Under the pieces are notes generated by a model. That model worked only from the letters and a program-made list of their open reading frames with translations, was not told where the DNA came from and did not search any database. This document shows, piece by piece, positions 25,036 through 33,624 of a stretch of 64,000 nt of DNA; position 1 is the stretch's first letter; each line of letters starts with the position of its first letter. The position numbers and the translations under genes were made by a program. The stretch covers positions 1,666,501-1,730,500 of the forward strand of contig NZ_JADOVJ010000001.1 of assembly GCF_015752315.1 (NCBI RefSeq), read 5' to 3'. Source of the stretch: Nocardioides luteus (GTDB taxonomy: Bacteria; Actinomycetota; Actinomycetes; Propionibacteriales; Nocardioidaceae).

Positions 25036-26388
25036 TCAGGCGTTCTTCCGGCGACGGGTGAGGAAGGTCCCGATGCCCCCGATGCCGGCGAGCAGCCCGC
25101 CGACGGCGAGAAGCGCTCCGTTCGGACCGCCCGTGTTCGGCAGGTTCCCGGTCAGGCCGGCATCGATCCGCGTCGGGACCTCGGAGTCTGCCTTGGTGCC
25201 GGCGACCTTGGTGCTGGCGACCTTGGTGCTGGCGTCCTTGGTGCTGGCGTCCTTGACGACGGCCGCGCACTTCTCCGACGTGTCGGTCTTGGTCTCGTAG
25301 ACAGCCGGGACGACGACCGTGACCGAAGAGGCTGGCGTGTCCACCACGGTGACGTCAGAGGCCGGGCTGTCCTCCACCGTACGGGTGTCGACCAGGTCCC
25401 AACCCTCAGGCACCTCGGCGGTCCAGGATGCGTCGGCCAGGTTCGTGGTCGGCTCACCGTCCTCGACGAAGTAGAGCGTGACGTCGGGGTCGGTGTAGGC
25501 CTCCTTCGTGATCACGGTCTGCTCGTACTGCTCGCCGATCTGGGACAGGTTCAGGGGGTTGTCCTCGCCGTCCTGACCGTCCTCATCGGCAGGGGTGCCC
25601 GACGTGGTGGTCCAGGCGGTGAAGTGGTCCCACTGCCACGGGCCGAAGACGGCAGGAGTGGCCTCTTCGACCACGATGGTCTCGGTCCAGGCTTCCTTGT
25701 CGACGACGGTCTCGGTCCAGGCCTCCTTGTCCACGATGGTCTCGGTCCAGGCCTCCTTGTCCACGACCGTCTCGTCCCACGCCTCCTGGTCCACGACGGT
25801 GACGGTCTCGGTCAGGTCGCCCTCGGCGAAGCGGACCCAGCCCTTGTCGCCGTGCTCGTCCTCGCCGTTCCAGTTCGGCGTGCTCAGGTAGCGGACCTTC
25901 CCGGTCTCCTTCTGCCTGTAGGCGTAGCCACGGTCCCTGACGCGAGTCTCCTCGTGGGTGACCGCCTCATGGTGGACGACGTGGGTCTCGGCCGGGTGCT
26001 CGACGGTGTGGGTCTCGGCCGGGTGCTCGACCGTGTGGGTCTCAGCCGGGTGCTCGATGGTGTCGGTCACCGCGTCGGTGCCGGGCGTGTAGGTCCGGGT
26101 GTAGACCGAGTTGCGGAACTGGTTCTCGGTGAGGGCCTCGTGGCTCTCGCCGAGGACCACCTTCGAGAAGCGGGACTCCTCGTGGGTCACCGCGTCGGTG
26201 TGCTCCACATGTGTGACCGCAGGTGTGACGGTGGTGGTCTTCTTCTCGTCGGCGACCTTGACCTGAGAGGTCACGGTGGTCGTCTTGCAGTCCTGAGCGG
26301 CCTGAGCACCCGGGGCTGCCACGACGGTGGCCACTCCGGCAACGGCTACAGCCGCGAGGCCGATCTTGGTGGAGCTGTGCATGGTCAT
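25036..26388 (-). CDS. LPXTG-anchored repeat surface protein
   Basis: 450 residues. A signal peptide (KIGLAAVAVAGVATVVAAPG, cleavage near AQA/AQ) precedes an acidic, Thr-rich mature part built of repeats: three EHPAETHTV units near residues 115-145, four to five VDKEAWTETIV units near 195-235, and short K(D/V)ASTK units near the C terminus. The end has sorting signal LPNTG, a hydrophobic helix (LLAVGGLLAGIGGIGTFL) and RRRKNA. It is therefore exported and linked to peptidoglycan by sortase. Repeats of this type often vary in number and may extend the protein from the wall or bind a ligand. The start may be 26388 or ATG 26382. Confidence 0.9.
   Translation of the reverse strand: MTMHSSTKIGLAAVAVAGVATVVAAPGAQAAQDCKTTTVTSQVKVADEKKTTTVTPAVTHVEHTDAVTHEESRFSKVVLGESHEALTENQFRNSVYTRTYTPGTDAVTDTIEHPAETHTVEHPAETHTVEHPAETHVVHHEAVTHEETRVRDRGYAYRQKETGKVRYLSTPNWNGEDEHGDKGWVRFAEGDLTETVTVVDQEAWDETVVDKEAWTETIVDKEAWTETVVDKEAWTETIVVEEATPAVFGPWQWDHFTAWTTTSGTPADEDGQDGEDNPLNLSQIGEQYEQTVITKEAYTDPDVTLYFVEDGEPTTNLADASWTAEVPEGWDLVDTRTVEDSPASDVTVVDTPASSVTVVVPAVYETKTDTSEKCAAVVKDASTKDASTKVASTKVAGTKADSEVPTRIDAGLTGNLPNTGGPNGALLAVGGLLAGIGGIGTFLTRRRKNA
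25190..25256. repeat. 15-bp tandem repeat inside the LPXTG gene
   Basis: About four copies of the unit CCTTGGTGCTGGCGA encode the K-x-A-S-T-K spacer repeats before the sorting signal. Confidence 0.8.
25681..25800. repeat. 30-bp tandem repeat, four units, inside the LPXTG gene
   Basis: Four exact-length units beginning CTCGGTCCAGGC at 25681, 25711, 25741 and (diverged, CTCGTCCCACGC) 25771. They encode the VDKEAWTETIV repeats. Near-identical neighbouring units suggest recent expansion. Confidence 0.9.
25981..26061. repeat. 27-bp tandem repeat, three units, inside the LPXTG gene
   Basis: Units beginning GTGGGTCTCGGCCGGGTG at 25981, 26008 and 26035 encode the EHPAETHTV repeats. Confidence 0.9.
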
Positions 26389-26807
26389 GGGTTCGTTCCT
26401 TCATGGGTTCATGCCTGCGGTGGGCAGGCAGGGCTGAGCTACCCGGGACCGGGCGGGCGGCCGCGGATGTCTGCCGGGGTCGGCCTGAGCCGATCTCGGG
26501 TGGAATCGCGGGGACCTCTTGAAACCGAGGAGCAAGTGCGGCGTGTGGGCCGCCTCGGCGAGGCCTGTGAGAGGAGGGTCTCCCGGCGCTGTCTCAGCGG
26601 GTTGCGGGAGTTCTCCCCACATACCCAACATTGGGGTAGACGGGACTTTCGACCCCCTTGTTCCCGGGCCCTGCTTGGGACCAGGTCGGGTGGTATCCAC
26701 ACACCCCATCCAGCGGCTGATGGCTCGCGGCACCGACCCGTCGTTGTGTCTGCCCGTACGTTAAAAGTGCAGGCAGTCGGGCCATTCGAGTCGGTAGCAT
26801 CGTAAAG
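26389..26807. other. 419-bp divergent leader region
   Basis: A long untranslated stretch between the LPXTG gene (left) and gtrA (right). It contains a dyad TACCC/GGGTA at 26622-26638 and several G/C-rich stretches that could fold in the LPXTG 5' leader. I cannot match it to a known riboswitch. On the right, TAGCAT at 26795-26800 fits a -10 box for gtrA. No credible gene. Confidence 0.4.
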
Positions 26808-27293
26808 GTGACCACCGCAGCGAGCTGGAGAAGCCAGGCGCTTCGGCTGCTCGGCGAGGTGGTCCGGTTCATGGCGGTGGGCGGTCTGGCCACCGCTGTC
26901 TCGTTCGTGGGCTTCAACGCGCTGGCCCACGGCCTGCTCTTCGGCGCGGCTCCGCTGCGGAGCCATCCGATCGTCGCGTACGTGGTGGCCAACGTTGTCG
27001 CCGGAATCGTGGCGTACGTCGGGATGCGGCTGTGGGCCTTCCGGGAACGCGAGGCGCGCGATCAGACGACCGGTGTGATCAGGTTCTTCGTCCTCGGTGC
27101 GCTCACGATGGCCATCCCCGTCGTGTGCCTGTGGATCAGCCGCTACGTCCTGGGGCTGTCCAGCCCCCTCGCGGACAACCTGTCGGCCAACGTGATCGGG
27201 CTCGGGATCAGCACCGCGACGCGATTCTGGGTGTTCCGACGGTTCGTGTTCAACGAGCCCGTGGTTCGCGAGCCGTGGCGGCCTGTGGCGTGA
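26808..27293 (+). CDS. GtrA family membrane protein
   Basis: 161 residues, four membrane helices (VVRFMAVGGLATAVSFVGFN, IVAYVVANVVAGIVAYVGM, FFVLGALTMAIPVVCLWIS, NVIGLGISTATRFWVFRRFV). The ending RFWVFRRFVF is the family's signature. GtrA proteins are thought to flip polyprenyl-linked sugars for cell-surface glycosylation. GTG start with TAGCAT seven bases before it suggests a leaderless mRNA. No glycosyltransferase is adjacent. Confidence 0.9.
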   Translation: MTTAASWRSQALRLLGEVVRFMAVGGLATAVSFVGFNALAHGLLFGAAPLRSHPIVAYVVANVVAGIVAYVGMRLWAFREREARDQTTGVIRFFVLGALTMAIPVVCLWISRYVLGLSSPLADNLSANVIGLGISTATRFWVFRRFVFNEPVVREPWRPVA

Positions 27294-27317
27294 TGACCCG
27301 AGAAGGCAGGTGCTTCC

Positions 27318-27827
27318 GTGGCACGTGGTGACCACATCTTCGTCCACAGGGGTCGGGGTCGCTACTACACGCACCACGGCATAGATGGCGGTGACGGCAC
27401 CGTCATTCACTACACGGGCACGGCGGCCACCGGCCGGCGCGTCGAGAGGAGCTCGCTCGAGTCCTTCGCCGATGGCGGCGAGATACTTCTCCGCACCTAT
27501 CGAAGCCGACTGCCGGCGGACGAGATCATCAGCCGGGCTGAGTCCCGGCTCGGAATGAGTGGCTACCACCTGGTCAGGAACAACTGCGAGCACTTCGCGA
27601 CGTGGGCCTCCACCGGCTCGGCCGCGAGTCGGCAGGTGCGCAGCTGGGCGGTGGCGGCGCCCGGGGCAGTCGCCTCCCTCGCCATGGCCCAGGCTGCCGG
27701 AATCCATCTGATCGTCCTGGGCACCGTGAGCATGTGTGCCTACGCCCTGCGGGGCCTGTGGCACCGTCGCAGCGGGTCACGGACGGCGGCCCTGCGCGTC
27801 GACGTCGACCGAGACTGCGCCGCCTGA
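27318..27827 (+). CDS. LRAT-domain (permuted papain-fold) protein with membrane helix
   Basis: 169 residues. The core has GDHIFVHRGRGRYYTHHGI (catalytic His in YTHHGID), VIHYTG and the catalytic cysteine in NNCEHFATW, the arrangement of lecithin:retinol acyltransferase/H-REV107-like proteins. These move acyl groups through a Cys thioester or act as phospholipases or proteases. A hydrophobic helix (about residues 115-142) follows, so it is probably membrane-bound. AAGGCAGG precedes GTG 27318. It is 24 bp from gtrA and probably in one transcript with it. Confidence 0.85.
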   Translation: MARGDHIFVHRGRGRYYTHHGIDGGDGTVIHYTGTAATGRRVERSSLESFADGGEILLRTYRSRLPADEIISRAESRLGMSGYHLVRNNCEHFATWASTGSAASRQVRSWAVAAPGAVASLAMAQAAGIHLIVLGTVSMCAYALRGLWHRRSGSRTAALRVDVDRDCAA

Positions 27828-27846
27828 CCTGGCGTAGCCTGAAGAC

Positions 27847-28098
27847 ATGAGCGACGACGACCTGTACGGCGAGATCCCATCTCTCGATGAGCGATCCCGG
27901 CGCGCTCTGATGGTCGCCGAGAAGTGGATCGGGGAGGGCATCGCGGGGGTCGCGATCGGTGCCGCCGAGGATGGCGGACCGGCGGTGGTGGTCTACGCCC
28001 TCGACCCGGCCTCGGCGGCGGTGCGGTCGCTGCCCGAGGAGTGCGAGGGCCTGCCGGTGCGGGTGGAGACCGGAGACGCCTTCAGGACCGAGGACTGA
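27847..28098 (+). CDS. small protein resembling the N-terminal domain of the neighbouring protease
   Basis: 83 residues. After an acidic helix, GEGIAGVAIGAAEDGGPAVV and LPEECEGLPVRVETG follow the same pattern as NVVGVGVGLKITDGE...VPDTVDGTPTDVLEVG in the N-terminal domain of the protease encoded convergently 25 bp away. TAGCCT (27835-27840) lies six bases before the ATG, so it is probably leaderless. It could be a stand-alone inhibitor or chaperone module for that protease; this is inference from a visual alignment. Confidence 0.6.
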   Translation: MSDDDLYGEIPSLDERSRRALMVAEKWIGEGIAGVAIGAAEDGGPAVVVYALDPASAAVRSLPEECEGLPVRVETGDAFRTED

Positions 28099-28123
28099 CG
28101 GCATCTCCGGGTCCGTGGGTCGA

Positions 28124-29122
28124 TCACGGCCAGACACGCACTCCGAGGGAGAGCTGGACCAGCGCGATCGGGTTCAGGATCGTCGCCACGCTCGATCCGG
28201 CGAAGAGCAGCCCGACCGGGTTGTTCTGCAGGTCGAGCACCATCGAGCCGGAGTCGCCGCCGGCTGACATGTTGGTCGTGATGATCTGGTTGCAGAACTT
28301 CGCGACCTTGCCGGCGCCGTAGTTGACGTTCACGGTCGCCGCGACGGCGGTGACCCGGCCGGTGGTGAAGTTCGTGGTGCGGCCGGTCTTCTTGAGGAGC
28401 ATGCCGACGGTCGCGGCCTTGGCGGCAGTGGCCGGGTAGCCGTTCCAGTAGACGTCGCGGTCGATGACGTGGAAGGGCACCTCCGCGACCGCGGCGTCCA
28501 CGTAGTTGCAGGACCCGTCGAACCTGATCGGTACGAACCGGGCCAGCCGGCCGATCACGTCCGCCGGTGCCGTACCGCCGTCGAACGGGCCGGGCTGCAG
28601 GATCGGGTCGCCGATGCTCGCGTCGTTGGAGTTCGCGAGCACGTGGTTGTTGCTCAGGATGTAGTAGCGCGGCGGGATCCCCGGGAAGGTCCTCAGGTCG
28701 TACGCGCCCGCACCGATCGTGCCGGCGGTGATCTTGTAGTGCCCGACGCTGAACCCCGGACGGGCCGGCCGGATCCGGAGCGCCAGGGTCTGGGCATCGA
28801 CCTCCTGGGTCTCCATGAGCTGCTGGCTGCCGCCGGCGAACAGATGCCCCACCTCGAGGACGTCGGTCGGCGTGCCGTCCACCGTGTCCGGGACGGTGTC
28901 CGCGTCGCTGACCAGCTCGGTCGGCATCTTCTGGCTGACCAGCACCATGACGCTGGGCGTATCGGTCTGCTCGCCGTCGGTGATCTTGAGGCCGACCCCG
29001 ACACCGACCACGTTCTCCATGCCGAGCAGCTCCTCCTCGACCGACGCCTTCGAGTCGGCGACGGCCGTGAGCTCCTCGGGCACGGCATCCGACTGCGCCA
29101 TGAACAGATCTTCGTTGTTCAT
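28124..29122 (-). CDS. trypsin-like serine protease, cytoplasmic type
   Basis: 332 residues. No signal peptide. The N-terminal 110 residues form a GVGVG-type domain (ENVVGVGVGLKITDG); the chymotrypsin-fold domain follows, with His in YILSNNHVLA, Asp in NYVDAAVAEV and Ser in AGGDSGSMV. All three catalytic residues are present. The architecture resembles NAL1-like trypsin-family proteins of plants and bacteria. The S1-pocket specificity cannot be read. It is convergent with the small homologue of its own N-terminal domain. Confidence 0.85.
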   Translation of the reverse strand: MNNEDLFMAQSDAVPEELTAVADSKASVEEELLGMENVVGVGVGLKITDGEQTDTPSVMVLVSQKMPTELVSDADTVPDTVDGTPTDVLEVGHLFAGGSQQLMETQEVDAQTLALRIRPARPGFSVGHYKITAGTIGAGAYDLRTFPGIPPRYYILSNNHVLANSNDASIGDPILQPGPFDGGTAPADVIGRLARFVPIRFDGSCNYVDAAVAEVPFHVIDRDVYWNGYPATAAKAATVGMLLKKTGRTTNFTTGRVTAVAATVNVNYGAGKVAKFCNQIITTNMSAGGDSGSMVLDLQNNPVGLLFAGSSVATILNPIALVQLSLGVRVWP

Positions 29123-29305
29123 GTTCGTTCCCCCTGTCGGCTCCAGGTCCTGGACCGTCCAGAACGACGACCGGAGCCTTATCCTCAGGAGCGCGCAACG
29201 GACGGCTCTGATACGGCGTCACGCCCGGCGGGAGGCCCGTCCTCACCAGGGGTTTCGTCCGCGAAGGGGAGTCGGCGCCGGCGATCCGGGGCTAGGGTGA
29301 AGACG

Positions 29306-30985
29306 ATGAGCGACGTACGGCGCCAACGGGTCGCCCGCGCGGTCGACGTGCTGCGGGGGCAGCTGCGAGCGCCGTTCGCCGCGTCGACCGGCACGGTGGT
29401 GCTGCTCTGGGCATCGCTGACCCCGTCGCTGATGCCGCGCACCGCGCTCTTCCAGGCGTTGCTCACCGCCCTGTGCATGCTCGCCGGCTATGGTGCAGGC
29501 GCGCTGGCCGGCTGGCTGGTCCGCAGCTGCGGTGGACGGCTCACCGGCCGGGCGCGGGTGATCGCCTGGCGGGTCCTCGCCGTCGCGGGTGGCGTCGGCA
29601 CCCTGATCATGCTGGGGCTCTCGCTGCGGTGGGAGAACGAGGTCCGCGACCTGGTCGAGGTCGACAGGGTGGGCGTCGTGCACCTGGTGCTCACCGTGCT
29701 GATCACCGCGGTCCTGTTCGCGCTGCTGCTCGAGCTCTCACGTGGCTGCAAGGCGCTGGGGCGGTCGATCGGACGGTTCCTGGGTCGCTTCCTGCCCGCT
29801 GCCGCGTCGACCGTGATCGGCGGACTGATCGCCGCGGTCCTGATCTACCAGCTGGCGATCGGAGTCGGCGGCGGTCGGCTGCTGGGAGCACTCGACGCCA
29901 GCTTCGCCGCGATCAACGAGGAGTTCAGCACCGACGTACCCGCGCCCACGACGCCCGAGCTCACGTCCGGTCCGGCCTCCTCGCAGGACTGGGACGACCT
30001 GGGCCGCCAGGGGCGGGTCTTCGTCGCGAGCGCCCCGACCGCCGCCGACATCGGCGAGTTCACCGACGAGCCTGCGCTGCAGCCCGTGCGCGCGTACATC
30101 GGGTCCGGACCGGAAGGTGTCGACATCCGTGACGAGGCGCTGGACGCGGTCGCCGAGCTCGAGGCGCTCGGCGGTTTCGACCGCGCGGTGATCAACGTGG
30201 TGACCGGCACCGGCCGGGGCTGGGTCAACGAGAACCAGGCCCAGGCGCTGGAGTTCATGTGGGGCGGCGACACCGCGACGGTCAGCCTCCAGTACTCCTA
30301 CCTGCCGAGCTGGATGTCGTTCATCCTGGACCGGCAGCGGGCCCAGGACGCCGGTCTTGCCCTCTTCGACGCCGTCTACGGCCGCTGGCTGGAGATCCCC
30401 GAGGCCGATCGCCCCTTGTTGGTCGTGAGCGGGGAGAGCCTGGGCAGCTTCGGTGGCGAGGCCGCCTTCAGCGGCGCCCAAGACCTCGCGACCCGCACCG
30501 ACGGCGCCCTGTTCGTCGGCCCGACCGCCGACAACCGGCTGTGGAACCGGTTCACCGACGAGCGTGAGCCGGAGACCCCTCAGGTGCTGCCGGTCCTCGA
30601 CGACGGCGAGATCGTCCGGTTCGCCGACCGGCCCGAGGAGTGGGCGCTGCCCGGGACCTGGGACGGCACCCGGATCGGCTATCTCCAGCACGCGAACGAC
30701 CCGATCACCTGGTGGTCGCCGGAGGTGGCGCTCGAGCGCCCGGACTGGTTGGCGGAGGAGCGCGGCCGCGACGTCTCCCCGAACGTACGCTGGATCCCCG
30801 GGGTGACGATGCTGCAGCTCGGCGTCGACCAGTTCTCCGCCAACTCGGTCCCGGCCGGGCAGGGCCACCAGTTCGGTACGGCGCCGGTCCACGCCTGGGC
30901 AGCGATCCTGCCGCCTCCGGGATGGACCGATCAGCGGACGGTCGAGCTCGCCGAGGTGATCGGCGACCGGAAGTGGCTGAGGTGA
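29306..30985 (+). CDS. Abhydrolase_9 family membrane hydrolase
   Basis: 559 residues. The N-terminal 200 residues have four to five membrane helices (TGTVVLLWASLTPSLMPRT start, then LLTALCMLAGYGAGALAGWL). The C-terminal domain has GRVFVASAPTAADI, the typical strand VRAYIGSGPEG, and nucleophile elbow VSGESLGSFGGEAAF. This combination is the actinobacterial Abhydrolase_9_N/Abhydrolase_9 protein, probably a membrane-bound esterase facing lipids. TAGGGT at 29293-29298 is seven bases before the ATG (leaderless). The function of the family is not established. Confidence 0.9.
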   Translation: MSDVRRQRVARAVDVLRGQLRAPFAASTGTVVLLWASLTPSLMPRTALFQALLTALCMLAGYGAGALAGWLVRSCGGRLTGRARVIAWRVLAVAGGVGTLIMLGLSLRWENEVRDLVEVDRVGVVHLVLTVLITAVLFALLLELSRGCKALGRSIGRFLGRFLPAAASTVIGGLIAAVLIYQLAIGVGGGRLLGALDASFAAINEEFSTDVPAPTTPELTSGPASSQDWDDLGRQGRVFVASAPTAADIGEFTDEPALQPVRAYIGSGPEGVDIRDEALDAVAELEALGGFDRAVINVVTGTGRGWVNENQAQALEFMWGGDTATVSLQYSYLPSWMSFILDRQRAQDAGLALFDAVYGRWLEIPEADRPLLVVSGESLGSFGGEAAFSGAQDLATRTDGALFVGPTADNRLWNRFTDEREPETPQVLPVLDDGEIVRFADRPEEWALPGTWDGTRIGYLQHANDPITWWSPEVALERPDWLAEERGRDVSPNVRWIPGVTMLQLGVDQFSANSVPAGQGHQFGTAPVHAWAAILPPPGWTDQRTVELAEVIGDRKWLR

Positions 30986-30996
30986 CCGGCCACCGC

Positions 30997-31470
30997 TCAG
31001 GTCCGGTTCGGATCCCCGCGGGTGACGTCGACGTACTCGATCTCGATCGCCGAGAGGTCGATGCCGGGAGCGGGCCCGAGGAGGGTCGTGACGATGTCGA
31101 GGATCTGCGGGCGCAGGGTGTCGGCGAGGGGGTGGAGCTCGACGCCGTACCTGGCGACGAGCCGGATGTCGATGCCGGTCAGGCGGCCCTCGTCGACGTG
31201 GAGCTCGATGTTGTCGGGCGCGTGGGTCGGGTGCTCCTGGAGGAGCCGGCGCAGCGCCGCGCTGACGACGCGCGCGGAGACGAAGGTCGCCGAGCCTTGC
31301 TCGTCGCGCGCGGAGATGCCCTGCTCGGTGAAGGTCAGGATCGGCTCGGAGGGGACGACGACCCGGCGCACGCGCGCCATGATCGACTCGGCCAGGTCGA
31401 CCCAGCCGGCGGGCTCGTCGGCTCGGGCGGCGCGGACGGCGCGACCGAGGGGGCTGGGATCTAGCGCCAT
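30997..31470 (-). CDS. Asp23/Gls24-like protein co-encoded with sigma factor
   Basis: 157 residues. The Asp23-like strand-helix pattern appears in the second half (ISARDEQGSATFVSARVV, HVDEGRLTGIDIRLVARYGV, IEIEYVDVTRG). Start ATG 31470 overlaps the sigma-factor stop by 10 bp (ATGGCGCTAG), so it is translationally coupled. Placement right after a sigma gene raises the possibility that it acts as its regulator or links the sigma factor to the Asp23 cluster on the other strand. No zinc-anti-sigma motif is present. Confidence 0.7.
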   Translation of the reverse strand: MALDPSPLGRAVRAARADEPAGWVDLAESIMARVRRVVVPSEPILTFTEQGISARDEQGSATFVSARVVSAALRRLLQEHPTHAPDNIELHVDEGRLTGIDIRLVARYGVELHPLADTLRPQILDIVTTLLGPAPGIDLSAIEIEYVDVTRGDPNRT

Positions 31471-32030
31471 CGTGCCATCCTCTCCGCGAGTGTGCGTCGA
31501 CCGCGGTAGAGGTGTCCGCGGACGGCGCCGATCGGCATGGCCAGGGCGATGGAGATCTCCTCGTAACTCATCTCTTCGACCTCCCGCAGCAGCCAGGTCG
31601 CCCGTTGATGCCACGATAGTTCATTCAATGCTAGCTGCAGCGCCTCGAGCAGCTCGGCGTCCAGCACGGTCTGCAGCGGGTTGTCCGCAGCGGGCGGAGT
31701 GAGCCTGGACATCAGCCCGTCGTCGATCGGGGTCGCGCGTCGATTGCGCTGGAGATCGGCCGCGCGGCGGTGGACGAGACGGAACAGCCACGTACGTAGG
31801 GAGGAGTGCCCCGCGAAGCCGGACAGGCTCCGCCACGCCGAGACGAACGCCTCCTGGGTCGCCTCGGCGGCGTCCGTGGCGTCGCCCACCAAGCGAAGGG
31901 CGTAGCGATACATCGCCGGGCCGTGGCGATCGACGATCTCCCGGAAGGCCTCCTGGTCGCCCAGGCGGGCCGCGCGCACCAACGCCTCGTCCGTCGCCGA
32001 CGGCTCAGCTGTCGCCTGCGGTTCCGACAT
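31461..32030 (-). CDS. ECF-type sigma-70 family RNA polymerase sigma factor
   Basis: 189 residues from ATG 32030. Region 2 is AFREIVDRHGPAMYRYALRL followed by EATQEAFVSAWRSL; region 4 is LLREVEEMSYEEISIALAMP followed by VRGHLYRGRRTL. The linker is short, as in ECF sigma factors. It is divergent from the five-gene Asp23/AmaP operon and coupled to another Asp23-like gene, so it likely directs the envelope-stress regulon at this locus. No classical anti-sigma gene is adjacent. Confidence 0.9.
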   Translation of the reverse strand: MSEPQATAEPSATDEALVRAARLGDQEAFREIVDRHGPAMYRYALRLVGDATDAAEATQEAFVSAWRSLSGFAGHSSLRTWLFRLVHRRAADLQRNRRATPIDDGLMSRLTPPAADNPLQTVLDAELLEALQLALNELSWHQRATWLLREVEEMSYEEISIALAMPIGAVRGHLYRGRRTLAERMARWR

Positions 32031-32210
32031 CGCCCCCGAGTTTCTCTTCTGCCGCCCACGCAAGGGCAGCGTTCCGATACGAGGGAAGTTCTACCACCTC
32101 CAAGCAAAGAGATGTGATCCAGAACACACCACAATTTCTGTGACACATCGGTGGGACGTCGCGACCAACCAGCGTCAGCAAGACCGAACACGATCAGGAA
32201 GGTTCTTCTC

Positions 32211-32690
32211 ATGACGCAGACGAAGTCCGGCGACACGAGCTCGACGACGAACGGCGCCGGTGGTCAGGCGGAGCGGAGCGACTCGGGTGCACTGGTGAGT
32301 GAGTACGGGCGTACGTCGATCGCCGACACGGTGGTCTCGAAGATCGCGGGCATCGCTGCTCGGGAGATCAGCGGCGTGCACGACCTCGGCGGCGGCGCGG
32401 CGCGCGCGGCAGGGGCGATCCGCGAGCGGATCCCGGGTTCGCGTACGAACCTCGGCCAGGGCGTCGCGGTGGAGGTGGGGGAGCGGCAGGCTGCCGCCGA
32501 TCTCGACATCGTCGCCGAGTACGGCACCTCGATCCCTGACCTCGCGTCTGCGATCCGGCGCAACGTGAAGGCGTCGGTGGAGCGGATGACCGGCCTCGAG
32601 GTCACCGAGGTCAACATCACCGTGCACGACGTCTACCTCGAGGACGAGAGCGGCGACGCCGACCAGGATGCCGCCCGGCGGGTGGAGTGA
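32211..32690 (+). CDS. Asp23/Gls24 family envelope stress protein
   Basis: 159 residues. The domain is complete: SEYGRTSIADTVVSKIAGIA, VEVGERQAAADLDIVAEYG and VERMTGLEVTEVNITVHDVY. In Gram-positive bacteria Asp23 polymers coat the inner membrane face, anchored by AmaP, and rise under alkaline or envelope stress. It is first of six overlapping genes; the next start overlaps its stop (GTGA). Confidence 0.92.
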   Translation: MTQTKSGDTSSTTNGAGGQAERSDSGALVSEYGRTSIADTVVSKIAGIAAREISGVHDLGGGAARAAGAIRERIPGSRTNLGQGVAVEVGERQAAADLDIVAEYGTSIPDLASAIRRNVKASVERMTGLEVTEVNITVHDVYLEDESGDADQDAARRVE

Positions 32691-33022
32691 CCGTGACCGC
32701 CGACGCCGACCCACAGGGCCACGACGGCGCTGAGCCGGAGGTCGTGGACGTCGTCGCGGCCGCCGTGCTCGCGGTGCCCGGCGTCCACGACCTGCACGCC
32801 GGCGCCGGGGAGGTGGCCACCTACCTTCCCGGGCGCCGCGTCAACGGGGTGAGGCTGCGCGAGCCCGGCTGCGCGATCCACGTGGTTCTCCACTGGGGCG
32901 CACCGGTCCTCGGCACCACCGACGCGATCCGCGATGCCGTCCGGCCGTACGTGTCGGGCCCTGTGGACGTCACGGTGGAGGACATCCTCGCGCCCGACAG
33001 CACCGGCTCGGCCCCGCTCTGA
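32687..33022 (+). CDS. small Asp23-like protein
   Basis: 111 residues, GTG start overlapping the previous stop. VDVVAAAVLAVPGVHDLHAG is the first Asp23 helix and turn (VPGV); GCAIHVVLHWGAPVLGTTDA and VDVTVEDIL are the later strand and helix. A reduced member lacking the usual N-terminal strand. Expected to associate with the other Asp23 proteins of the operon. Confidence 0.75.
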   Translation: MTVTADADPQGHDGAEPEVVDVVAAAVLAVPGVHDLHAGAGEVATYLPGRRVNGVRLREPGCAIHVVLHWGAPVLGTTDAIRDAVRPYVSGPVDVTVEDILAPDSTGSAPL

Positions 33023-33044
33023 CCCTCAGAAGGAGAGAAACGTC

Positions 33045-33221
33045 ATGACCAACTCGACACTCGGCCTGGTCGCCGGACTGTTGCTCACGATCGCCATCGT
33101 CACCGGTGGCCTGGTCGGCCTGTTGCTGGCCATCGTGCTGGGCGGGGCCGGCTACCTCATCGGCGGCCACGTCGACGGTGAGCTCGACGTCCGCAGCCTG
33201 CTGCGAGGACGTCGTGGTTGA
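33045..33221 (+). CDS. DUF2273-like small membrane protein
   Basis: 58 residues. One or two helices (TLGLVAGLLLTIAIVTGGLV and LLLAIVLGGAGYLIGG) end in VDGELDVRSLLRGRRG. This is the layout of the small DUF2273 proteins found inside Asp23 operons. AAGGAGAG precedes the ATG. Its stop overlaps the next gene. Confidence 0.78.
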   Translation: MTNSTLGLVAGLLLTIAIVTGGLVGLLLAIVLGGAGYLIGGHVDGELDVRSLLRGRRG

Positions 33222-33624
33222 GGCCCCGGTGCGTCCGATGCAGCTCGTGGACGCAGGCACCGAGACCGCTGACCCGACGGAGGACCGCGGGACCCTGGAC
33301 GTCCGCAACAAGGCCCTCCAGCGGATCATCGAGCACGTCGCACTGAAGGTCCCGGGCACGGTGGTTCATCGCAGCGCCCTCGGCCGCGTCACCGGCTCGG
33401 CGTTCCCGAAGGCCGACATCACGGCCGAGGGCCGCGCCGTCCGGGTGAAGCTCGACGTCGCGATGGCCTGGCCAGGCAACGTGTCCCGCATCGCCACGGC
33501 AGCCCGCGACGCCGTACGCCACGAGGCGTTCCGGCTCTCGGGCATCGAGGTCCGGAGCGTGGACGTCACCGTGCACGCGGTCGACCCGTCGACCGCCGAA
33601 GACACCGGCAGGAGGGTGGAATGA
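33214..33624 (+). CDS. Asp23/Gls24 family protein
   Basis: 136 residues. NKALQRIIEHVALKVPGTVV, SALGRVTGSAFPKADITAEG and RAVRVKLDVAMAWPGNVSRI show the Asp23 fold, followed by IEVRSVDVTVHAV. GTG 33214 overlaps the preceding stop; ATG 33238 is the alternative. The end overlaps the next start (ATGA). Confidence 0.85.
   Translation: MVEAPVRPMQLVDAGTETADPTEDRGTLDVRNKALQRIIEHVALKVPGTVVHRSALGRVTGSAFPKADITAEGRAVRVKLDVAMAWPGNVSRIATAARDAVRHEAFRLSGIEVRSVDVTVHAVDPSTAEDTGRRVE

Noticed and set aside
25681..26061. CRISPR array
   Set aside because: Regular 27- and 30-bp repeats have no spacers and encode in-frame peptide repeats of the LPXTG protein.
26389..26807. Known riboswitch (for example ydaO/c-di-AMP) in the LPXTG leader
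   Set aside because: The conserved core elements could not be found on either strand.
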